Shown: piece by piece, positions 48,021 to 57,728 of the stretch
Layout of the letters: each line of letters starts with the position of its first letter
Position numbering within the stretch: position 1 is the stretch's first letter
DNA from: Acestrorhynchus altus
Lineage: Eukaryota > Chordata > Actinopteri > Characiformes > Acestrorhynchidae
Reading direction: 5' to 3'
DNA: 64,000 nucleotides
Assembly: GCA_034509495.1 (NCBI GenBank)
Contig: CM067524.1
Location: forward strand, 1,934,774-1,998,773
Program-made: the position numbers and the translations under genes
The notes under the pieces: generated by a model
The model's database searches: none
What the model was told of the DNA's origin: nothing
Seen by the model: only the letters and a program-made list of their open reading frames with translations

Positions 48021-50896
48021 CATGATACTATGGTCTGCGTCACAGCATAGGCCAGGGGACTCAACACCCCTGCAATGTAAGCCCAGACACCCTCCACAAA
48101 CACACCCACCAAACAACCACAATTGTGTAACAGAAAAGCATAACAACCCAGATCAGCCTTTCTGTGAGACTGACCGTCAGAAACCTCCATAAACCAGAAG
48201 ACATGTCTTTTAAACATCATTTAAGCATCATTTAAAGGTCACTTAATGATTAGAAATGTCATTTTCTTGTGCAGACAAAATGAAACCCCCCCCAACTTTG
48301 ATCTTTCCAGCTTTGGCTGAAATAACGTCGACTGGATGTTTCCTGTGCATTGATGTTCCTACTCCTCCGCAGAATTCTCTCTCGCTGTAGTACTTACGTT
48401 CCCTTAAGTTCTCAGAGTGTAAATCTCCTGACCTGGGCAGTGAAAATGCATGACCTCCCTCATATTAGAACAAACACTGATCACAGAACGTTTTCCATCA
48501 CTGTGTTCATTAAACATCTCCCAAGAAATCTGGAACCGACTTTTGTTCCCCAAAACCAGCTCAGAAGATCTCAACTACTTTCTTGAGAATGAGACATTCT
48601 TCTTCCACTTCACTGCAGCTCTGTTTACCTGCCTCTGTTCCAACAGGGTCAGGAATTTCCACACTGATCACTCTTATTGATCAGAGACGTTTAAACAAAG
48701 GGACTGGGGGTGGAAAACCTCTGCACGCCGAATGTAAACATCAACTTCAATACTTTGCATAATCATCGTCTTACATAACATCCCGACGTCCCAGAGACAC
48801 AGTTACTCTGAACTCGAGTCAGCAAATGATCTCCCCCCTGTCTCTCACACCCCTCCGGTCCTGCAGGCCATGGCAGTGTAGTTTTCCTTGCTGTAAATCA
48901 GCCAATTTCTGAGCTAAACATATCATCATCTTTAACATACTCGCTTCCATGACTAGGCCTCTCGCACCTGTTATCAACTTATCGTACGATTTCGTAAAAC
49001 AAATTCATTGTGTGGCAATTCTTTCTGGCCAATCCTTGCTCTTCGAGGTTTGTGCACGTAGGTAACAGTTCTGTGGAAAGTGCCAGAACTGGTCTAAAAC
49101 AAAACTGGAGATCATTGGCTCCACAAGCTGAAGAGCGCAAGTTTGGCCCAACTTAGAACTGGGTTACAAATCAGGTAGTGTGACCTTGGTTTTGCTGTCA
49201 GGGCAGGTATTCGGGTACGTATCGGGTTTCTGCACTGAGCGCTGAAAGCGATGGTGTTAATCTAATCGGCTGAAAGAGCACATTTTAACACGTACACAAA
49301 TACCCTGCTGAGCAGCGTCGCTAACCAAACAGGAAAGGGGCTGGGGACTTGTTGGGGCATGTGGGTGTCGTGGTGCATGACTACAAAAATGTTCGCAGTG
49401 TGCTCTTGCATGAAGCTACAAACAGCGTCATGCATCAAAAATAAAGTGCTCGGAATGCACGTTGTAGAAACATGGGAGTGTTTTAAACGATGGTGTAGAT
49501 TTCGTTGTGAATAAAAGTATAGAAACGGCATGAATATTCAAACGGAAAGATGTGATGCATATTTATTGCTGCTCCACTGGTGCAATAACACAACCAGTAA
49601 CACTGTTTGTACAACACTGCATGTGCAACTTTACTGCCATTCGTGGTACAAGATTATACACTGATATCAACACTACTTAACTTCCATTTGTGTCTGATTA
49701 AGATATATATTTATATCCTGTCTACTGTCCAGTTTTTGTCTCTAGTGTAATTATATGTACAGTCAAAACCCTTTTTGTACTCATGATCAAATGTTTTGTA
49801 TCTAACAGCTTAAATGTGGAGAACTACGAATTTGATTGTACGCCGCAACCGCCCGGTTTACCGTGCACGACAATACAACTCTGGAATCTTGAGATGTTCA
49901 TTCAAACCACAACCAAACAATGTCCAGAGACAGAAAGTTTAGATTCAGACTGTGCTTAAGGCCAGTTGGAAAGGCGCAAACGTTTGTTGAACTGTTCCAC
50001 TGAAGATGTTCTAAGATACAATGAAAACAGAACTTCCAGAAGTGCAAAATTCAAGTCCAAACAAATGAGAAGTCTCGAAGGTTGGGTTTTGGGAACTGGT
50101 TCACACTAGATCTGAGACCAGAGCTGGGAGATTAGAGAAATGAGAGGCTCATGTTACTGTATTAATACTTCATTATTGGATATTATTATATGTGCTTATC
50201 AGCACTACATGCTCCTGTTACTACAGTTTCATCTGCTGCACACTGGACTAGACAGATCTCCATTATAGTGGATCCCAGTAATAAACCATTACTATAATAA
50301 CATTACGCTGATGTTCCCTCAGCTTTATTCAGACTCCTTATGTGGTCACATGTCTCATCTCTTAATACACTCGTCTTATTTTCATTATTTACACACTTAT
50401 AGTGTATTTATTCTGATTAACGTCTAACGCAGGCCCGCCAGTTCCTTCACCCAGACGACATCAGATATGATGTGGACATAAGCAGACAATTTGTGGCACA
50501 GACAGCTTTCAGACAGTTTTCAAACAGTCCACATTTCATAAGTAGGGGTCATCTGTGGTTACACACATCGTTTTGGCGAGGGACATTTGGGACAGACGTT
50601 TTCAGGCCTAATTCTACAATAAAATTGAAATAAAAGGCAAAACACATTGATAAGCAGATAAGATTTGAGGGTTGTTCTCTTGTGTGCTGATGCAAAACGT
50701 TGGGCCGTGAGGTCCACAAGGTTGAGAACCCCTGGTATATAATTTACGAAGCTGGAAATTCAGGTCAAGGCCCCTTTAAAAGAAGCCAAAAGCAAAAAAA
50801 CCTATAACGTTACCTGCCAAGGATGTGAGAGTCTCCCGTTTCCACACACAGGCGAGAGCTGAGCGCTTCAAAACTCGAGTTCTCCAGGAGCTTCAT
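43589..50896 (-). CDS. maf1: maf1, repressor of RNA polymerase III transcription
   Basis: Seven minus-strand coding exons: 50814-50896, 45789-45920, 44917-45079, 44206-44327, 43998-44117, 43814-43912, 43589-43613. They sum to 744 bases and give 247 residues, the usual size for vertebrate MAF1 (human 256). All junctions are GT-AG and in phase, with no stop. Recognisable blocks: MKLLENSSFEAL start, [93 protein letters not shown], then an acidic stretch DMDLDDDEEEEVDNFMED and a short end YPRALCV. MAF1 binds Pol III and blocks its engagement with Brf1/TFIIIB at tRNA and 5S genes, and is inactivated by mTORC1 phosphorylation (established). Intron 1 is about 4.9 kb and collects transposon fragments and microsatellites. 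The gene is divergent from sharpin, as in mammals. Confidence 0.95.
43619..43668. repeat. (GA)n microsatellite beside last maf1 acceptor
   Basis: About 25 GA units (CT on the sense strand) starting 6 bp from the exon-7 boundary. They form the polypyrimidine tract of the terminal maf1 exon. Confidence 0.9.
44480..44640 (+). repeat. Element family 1 fragment in maf1 intron
   Basis: Blocks 'gaccacagttcaatgctggg', 'ggctttatacccctctagtc', 'tatctgctccagagagtcct' and 'attctattggcactagac'. Confidence 0.7.
46190..46475 (-). repeat. Element family 1 fragment in maf1 intron 1
   Basis: Blocks 'ctagtccctgtagagatgtg', 'aataggactttctggagcag', 'aagccccccagcactgagct' and 'agagacagttactccagcaa'. Confidence 0.7.
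46873..46932. repeat. (GT)n microsatellite in maf1 intron 1
   Basis: About 30 GT units. Confidence 0.95.
47951..48020. repeat. (CA)n microsatellite in maf1 intron 1
   Basis: About 35 CA units. The rest of intron 1 (47030-50810) holds no supported exon. 47300-47560 resembles an old DNA-transposon remnant. Confidence 0.95.
49545..49900 (+). repeat. LINE-tail-like dispersed repeat in maf1 intron 1
   Basis: Text 'tttattgctgctccactggt' ... 'gtgcacgacaatacaactct' resembles the 3' tail of fish LINEs (usual ending 'gacaataaag'). The first block recurs at 51110-51220 ('tttattgctgcttcactggt'), so it is dispersed. Confidence 0.45.
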
Positions 50897-51109
50897 TGCT
50901 GAAATGATCGAGAACAGAGGACATAAGTGAAACCAACCTTCCTGACCTATTTAGAAGGTTATTTAACTGGTGTGAGAACAACATGAAAGAAGATTTCATT
51001 AAATGGGTCGTTTTATCTTTTGTGCTCTGCCAGCAAGGGAGTGATTTAGATGATAATCCAGATTAGGTTGTGAGTAAAAGTATAAAAAGGACATGGATTC
51101 TAAATGGTA

Positions 51110-51235
51110 ACTGTTATATATTAAGCCTTTTTATTGCTGCTTCACTGGTGCAACAATGCACGGTGCACTTTATGATGGTGACAATGCTCTTTGCACAATA
51201 CTGTACATGCAACTCCTCATTATATACATACAGAG
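51110..51235 (+). repeat. Second copy of the 49.5-kb dispersed repeat
   Basis: Shares 'gctgcttcactggtgcaaca', 'tttgcacaatactgtacatg' and 'caactcctcatt' with 49556-49640. It directly abuts the Tc1-like remnant at 51236. Confidence 0.5.
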
Positions 51236-51660
51236 CATCCTGAAAGTATTCACAGTCCCTCACAGTCCCTCTACACACAATACTCCACAAGTGAGAAGAG
51301 ATTCTTTGAAATCTTTGCAAATGTATTAAAAATAAAGCACAAAAACATAAGTTTTCACAGCCTTTGCTCAATACTTTGCTGAAGTTCCTTTGGCAGCAAT
51401 TACAGCCTCAAGTCTTTTTGAGTTTAATGCCACACGCTTGGCACTCATTTGTGGGACATTTCTCCCATTCTTCTTTGCAGAACCTCTCCACCTCCATCAG
51501 ACTGGATGGGGAACGTTGGTGCAGACACTTTTAGATATCTCCTGAGCCGTTCAATTGGGTTCAAGTCTGGGCTCTGGCTGGGCCACTCAAGGACATTCAC
51601 AGAGATGTCCTGACACCACTCCCTTACTCTGACATGCACCATCTACTACGGGACCTTATA
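51236..51660 (-). mobile_element. Tc1-like transposon remnant
   Basis: Begins with a Tc1-type terminus 'agcatcctgaaagtattcac' and continues with the widely known fish Tc1 text 'ggcagcaattacagcctcaa' and 'gggctctggctgggccactc'. The minus strand reads LEWPSQSPDLNPIERL, the transposase SPDLNPIE signature. It is truncated and frameshifted. Confidence 0.85.
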
Positions 51661-52489
51661 TAAACTGTCTTTCCAAATCATGTCCAATCAAGCTGTAAAA
51701 CCATCCGAAGGAATAAAACAAGATAAAAACAGGGGTTCTCAACCAGTGGGCCGATAGATATAAATATACACACAGGTCATATGGTGTCAACATCGGTTTA
51801 CGGTGCACAACAACAAATCTCAAGTAGTGGGAAGGTGTTTATCCCAGGAATAAACAAACACAATGTCCAGGGGAGGAGAATTCCCAATTATGGATCCTGG
51901 AATGACCAACAACGGAGGAAACGGGAGGAGCCTAGATTAGATGTTTTGAGTGGAGATCTGGTTTCTGGATCATCTGAAACCTTCTCTAATGAAGGAAATT
52001 AAGGGATAATGCCTTTAAACTCACACATTTATCCCTCTCTCTGGGTTTTAGAGATGGCAGAGGGTCCTTACATTAAACCAAAGCGAACACAGGAGATGTT
52101 TAAACCGTATAAACAGAATAAAGAGCATAAATGACCCATTTCCAAAAGATGAAGTACAGCTACACAACAGCCATTTCCTGGTTCGGAAAAAGGCCTAAAA
52201 GCCCCCAAAAGGACGCTCAGGTGTGCGATTTAGTAGCTTTATTGGTGAACTAAGCTGGTCTACAGTGTTTTAAAATACTGTAATATCAATTTAGAGCTGT
52301 AATAATCATTAAAAACGGTAAGACACCACCGTTTGTTAGCCAGCCTGCTAACTGTTAGCCTGCCAAGCTAACGCCAAAACACCCCGAAATAATTATTTTT
52401 AATCATTTACATTTATTTTATTGTGACACGAGATTTGTTTTAATTTTATGTTTATAAATAAAAAAATAAATTAATAATAATTTAATAAA

Positions 52490-53070
52490 TCGATACTGAG
52501 ATTCAACGTCGAATCAATGTTTACGATTTTTTTTTAAATCATTTTGTAACTCGAGACTTCCATTTGTTTCATTTTTATTCCAATTAAATAAATAAAAATA
52601 TAAATAAAAATAATTCGTTGCAAACCGATTTGAGGAGATTCAACGTCCAATTGATCTTCACGCATACTTATATTTATGCGTGAACATACATTTTGGGACT
52701 TAATATGTTTAATTTTTATGGTTATAAATGAAAAATACGTGAAATTAATAATTTAACAAGTCGATACTGAGAGTCAACGTTGAATTAATGTTTAGGCGGG
52801 TTTTTTTGTTATTTTTAATCGTTCTGTAAGGTAAGACGTGCCTTTGTATTACTTTTATTCCATAAATAAAAATAATAAAAATAATAACTGGCTGCAAATC
52901 AAATCGACACTGAGACTCAGCGTCGAATCAATGTTGTTCGTGCATATTTTTTTATTTTAAACGTTCTGCAGGGTAAGACTTACCTGCTTTATTTTTATTG
53001 CACTTAAAAAATAAAAATCTGAAAAATAATTCGCTGCGAATCAAAGCGATGAGATTCAATGTCGAATTAA
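52490..53070. repeat. Degenerate ~140-bp tandem repeat upstream of maf1
   Basis: The landmark 'gagattcaacgtcgaatcaa' recurs at about 52499, 52633, 52767, 52911 and 53050 (spacing 134, 134, 144, 139 bp). Each is followed by an AT-rich block with 'cattttgtaactcgagactt' and 'tttatttttattcc' variants. Five diverged copies end next to the maf1 CpG promoter. Confidence 0.75.
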
Positions 53071-53079
53071 ACTAAACGG

Positions 53080-53480
53080 TCGCGACGGAGATCTTCTGCT
53101 CGAGCCGGTTTTTATGCTGAATCGTGTGAAAGTGAAGAGTCGACTGAACGGAGACGTTCTTCGCCTCTGCAGCAGCATCCCCCTGTTTTCACCGATAAAC
53201 TACAGCGACGCTTCGATAAATCCGCAGAGCCGCAGATCGCCGGCTCCGAATCCGTTTCGGACACAACAAAAGAAAAACAGCTGCTTTCTGTCCTTTACGA
53301 GGTTTTGTCTCGAGCTCCGACCGTCCGGCTCTTAATCTGACGCCGCTCTCACCAAGCCCCGCCCATTCACGCTGCTATTGTCTTGAACCACGCCACGTGG
53401 GCGGGACCGGGGGCGGGGCTTATCCGCCTGTTTTCAAATGTACAGGATCTGTGTCGGTCTGGGCCAATCACGTGCGCTTC
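53080..53480 (-). promoter_or_regulatory. maf1: Probable maf1 promoter (CpG-rich, E-boxes, GC box)
   Basis: A CpG-rich stretch 2.2 kb upstream of the maf1 ATG, in otherwise AT-rich DNA. It contains CACGTG at 53394-53399 and 53469-53474, GGGGCGGGGC near 53410, CCCCGCCC near 53358 and CCAAT at 53464-53468. A non-coding maf1 first exon probably starts here, but I could not fix its donor. Assignment to maf1 rather than sharpin rests on the orientation of neighbours and is inference. Confidence 0.55.
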
Positions 53481-53647
53481 CTCTTCGCCAGTCAGACGTG
53501 CCTTTGATCTAATTGGTCAGACCTGGGAAGTATTTAAATGAGTTCAGCCGTTAACTCCGCCCACTTGCTCTATATTTCTTATATTTCTAGATATTTGAAT
53601 AATATTTAATAATAACAGTTATTTAAACTGTAAACAGACATAAAATA

Positions 53648-53880
53648 CATACAGTCTGACCACTGGTCAGTCACTGATCATATGTAAATGAGTCTCTTAC
53701 AGGGACACATACAGTCTGACCACTGGTCAGTCACTGTTCATATGTAAATGAGTCTCTTACAGGGACACATACAGTCTGACCACTGATCAGTCACTGTTCA
53801 TATGTAAATGAGTCTCTTACAGGGACACATACAGTCAGACCACTGGTCAGTCACTGTTCATATGTAAATGAGAGTCTCTC
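53648..53880. repeat. 60-bp tandem repeat, four copies
   Basis: Copies start at 53648, 53708, 53768 and 53828. Unit: 'acatacagtctgaccactgg' + 'tcagtcactgttcatatgta' + 'aatgagtctcttacagggac'. Nearly identical, so recent. It lies between maf1 and sharpin. Confidence 0.95.
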
Positions 53881-53989
53881 ACTGATCAATATCACTGAGA
53901 CTGAGAACAGCTAAAGCAAAGAAAAAGGAAACGTGTTTCCTAAAGGCTTTTCATTTAAAGATAAAACATTTCTTTATATCTGTATTTTA

Positions 53990-54900
53990 CCTTTTCAAAA
54001 TGGGACAAAAGTAATTTTGGGCACCCTGCAGGACAGATGGATGGATGGATGGATAGATAGATATACCAAAGAGCTGCACAAGGCTGGGATGTGCTATAGG
54101 ACGATGACTGTCAAGCTTTTGTGTGATTGTGAAAAAGGTCAGGAATCAGCCCAGAACTACACAGGAGGACCATGTCAATGACCTGAAGAGAGCTAAGACC
54201 ACAGTCAAAGATTACTATTAGTAACACACTACACTGTCATGGATTAAAATCCTGCAGGACATGCAAGGTCACCCTGCTCATGCCAGCACATGTCCAGGCC
54301 CATTTGAAGTTTGCCAATGACCATCTGAGTGACCCAGAGGAGGCATGGGAGAAGGTAATATGGACAGAGGAGACCAAAATAGAATGTTTTGATATCAACT
54401 CCACTTGCCATGTTTGGAGAAAGAGAAAGATGAGTACAACCCCAAGAACACCATCTCAACCATGAAGCATGGGGGTGGAAACATCATACTTTGGGGGTGC
54501 TTTTCAGCAAAGTGGACAGGATGACTGCACTGTATAGAAGGGAGGATGGATGAAGCCATGTATTGTGAAATTTTGGCCAACAACCTCCTTCCCTCCATAG
54601 GAGCATTGAAGATGGGTGGTGGCCAGCATGAAAATGACCCAAAACACAAGGAGTGGCTCACTGAGAAGCATTTCAAGGGCCTGCAGTGGTCCAGCCAGTC
54701 TCCAGACCTCAACCCAATAGAAAATCTTGGGAGATGAAACTCAGTGTTGGCCTGTGACAGCCCTGGAACCTGAAAGATCTGGAGAAGGTCTGCATGGAGC
54801 AAGTATATGAAAGAAAATGCAAATTAATTTTAAAGAAAAATCACACAGTGTGATGTTTTTTTTCTCACAGTTGAAGTGTACAATAGAAATTACAGATACA
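53990..54900 (+). mobile_element. Tc1-like transposon, degraded transposase
   Basis: Plus-strand fragments in order: ELHKAGMCYRTMTVKLL, HVQAHLKFANDHLSDPEEAW, EKVIWTEETKIECFDINST, CHVWRKRKMSTTP, DEAMYCEILANNLLPSIGAL, KHFKGLQWSSQSPDLNPIEN. This is the layout of fish Tc1 transposases, with the DD34E region broken by frameshifts and the 'FQHDNDPKHT' segment eroded to HENDPKHKEWL. Not functional as read. Confidence 0.9.
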
Positions 54901-54929
54901 GTTATCAAAAATGTATTTTCCACACTGTA

Positions 54930-55161
54930 GATAGATGATATGATACGATGTGATATATTTGATTTTATATAAAATATGATATATGATATGATGATATATA
55001 ATATGATTTAATATATAATATGATGTGATATATGATATATGATATTATATTTTTGATAGGATATGATTTGATATATGATATGATTTATGATACATTATAT
55101 GGTATGATATATGATGTATATGATATGATTTAATACAATATATATGAAATGAAACTTGATT

Positions 55162-55207
<46 letters not shown>

Positions 55208-55975
55208 TGATTTAAAATGATATATGATATATGTGATATTATATGATATATGATATGATTTATTATTATATGATATTATATTATATATATTAATTAATAT
55301 GATATGATATATGATATGATACGGTATATTATATATTAAATTATTTCATATGATATGATTTAATATATGACATATGATGATATATGATATGATTTAATAT
55401 ATGATATATGATGATATATGATATGTGATATGATTTACTATATGATATATGATTTAATATATGATATATGATTATATATGATATATGATATGTGATATGA
55501 TTTAATATATGATATATGATATATGATGATATATGATATATGATGATATATGATATATGATTATATATTATATATGATGATATGATTTAATATATTATAT
55601 ATGATATGAATTTATATATGATATATGATATATGATGATATATGATATGATTTAATATATGATATATGATGATATATGATATGATTTAATATATGATATA
55701 TGATGATATATGATGATATATGATATGATTTAATATGATATATGATATATGATGATATATTATATGATTTAATATGATATATGATATATGATGATATATT
55801 ATATGATTTAATATATGATATATGATGATATATGATATGATTTAATATATGATATATGATGATATATGATGATATATGATATGATTTAATATGATATATG
55901 ATATATGATGATATATGATATATGATGATATATGATATGAATTAATATATGATATATGATTATATATGATATGCT
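54930..55975. repeat. AT-rich tandem satellite
   Basis: About 1 kb of 'gatatatgatatgatttaat' variants with an internal (TA)n run at 55168-55203. It directly follows the Tc1-like remnant. There is no fixed period; higher-order blocks of about 33-50 bp are visible. Confidence 0.9.
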
Positions 55976-56029
55976 TCCTTTCACTCCAGTTTTTCTCAAA
56001 ACTCATATTGAACGGTAAAGTAGGCGTGG

Positions 56030-56404
56030 TCAGCGGCAGACACGTCACAGGCGACGCGTGTCCTCGTGGCTGATGCGTCCCGGTGGGCGTGGTGTCCGGA
56101 GTGGGCGTGTCCTGCTGTACAGTAGAAGGACCGGGTTCAGAGGTGCAGCCATGCTGGAGTGAAGTAGCTCCTCCGCTTCCTGCTGCTCGACGATGAAACC
56201 ACGCGACCCCCCCAGCAGAAGACCCCCGGATCGCCCCCCAGCGGAGTGTGTTTGAGAGTGTGTGCGTGTGTGTGTGTCTAACAGTGAGAGAAAGAGACAG
56301 AGTGAGTGAGTGAGTGAGTGAGTGAGTGAGTGAGTGAGTGTGTGTGTGTGAGAGAGAGAGAGAGTGAGGGTGGGTGTATATGTATGTGAGCGAGCGAGTG
56401 TGTA

Positions 56405-56456
<52 letters not shown>

Positions 56457-56605
56457 TGTGTGTGTCAGTGAGTGAGTGTGAGTGTGAGTGTGTGTGTCAG
56501 AGAAAGAGAAATTGTGAGTGAGTGTGTGTGTGTGTGTGTCTCAGAGAAAGAGAAATTGTGAGTGAGTGTGTGTGTGTGTGTGTCTCAGAGAAAGAGAAAT
56601 TGTGA

Positions 56606-56642
<37 letters not shown>

Positions 56643-56703
56643 TCAGAGAAAGAGAAATTGTGAGTGAGTGTGTGTGTTTGTGTGTCTGCTCGCTGGCCCG
56701 CAG
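56030..56703 (+). promoter_or_regulatory. sharpin: sharpin promoter and 5' UTR region with microsatellites
   Basis: GC-rich text with CpGs and GGGCGTGG boxes (56040-56230) gives way to (GT)n, (GAGT)n and (GA)n runs. Four tandem copies of about 34-50 bp ('tcagagaaagagaaattgtg' + 'agtgagtgtgtgtgtg') occupy 56497-56685, ending 18 bp before the sharpin ATG. Whether this is one 5' UTR exon or promoter DNA cannot be told by eye. Confidence 0.5.
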
Positions 56704-57689
56704 ATGGCGCTGAGCTCGGGCTCCTGGTCGCTCTCTCCCGCAGCGGGCGCTGCTTCCTCCGCTGTGCCCGGATACGAGGCCTCTCCGCCGGGCTGCAGCA
56801 CGGTGCTCAGCTCGGTCCGGGTGTCGCTGTGTCATTCCGGGGCTCGGCCGCTGTGTGCGCCCGGCGCCGCGGAGCAGCCGCTCCGGCTGCAGCTCAGCAT
56901 GGACCCGGGCAGCGCGGGGGAGTTCCGGCTGTCTCTCCGAGCCTGCGACGGGACCGGAGCAGCTCCCAGTGCGGTAAGACTGACCGCTCACCTGCCTCTG
57001 ACCATAGAGCCTCAGCTGACCTCTCAGGAGAACATCTCCACTGACCATACTGCTTCAGCTGACCTTACAGGAGAACGTCTCCTCTGACCACCCTGCCTCA
57101 GCTGACCTCACAGGAGAACATCGCCTCTGACCACCCTGCCTCAGCTGACCTCACAGGAGAACATCTCCACTGACCATACTGCTTCAGCTGACCTCACAGG
57201 AGAACATCTCCACTGACCATACTGCTTCAGCTGACCTCACAGGAGAACATCTCCACTGACCATACTGCCTCAGCTGACCTTACAGGAGAACATCTCCACT
57301 GACCATACTGCCTCAGCTCACCTTACAGGAGAACATCTCCACTGACCATACTGCCTCAGCTGACCTCACAGGACAACATCTCCTGTGACTATACTGCCTC
57401 AGCTGACCTCACAGGACATCTCCTCTGACTATACTGCCTCAGCTGACCTTACAGGAGACCATCTCCCCTGACCACCCTGCCTCAGCTGACCTCACAGAGA
57501 ACATCTCCACTGACCACTCTGCCTCAGCTGACCTCACAGGAGAACATCTCCTCTGACTATACTGCCTCAGCTGACCTCACAGGAGAACATCTCTGACTAT
57601 ACTGCCTCAGCCGATCTCACAGGAGAACATCTCCACTGACCTCATTGCCTCAGCTGACCTGTATACACATTACATCTATGGGAATCCTC

Positions 57690-57728
<39 letters not shown>

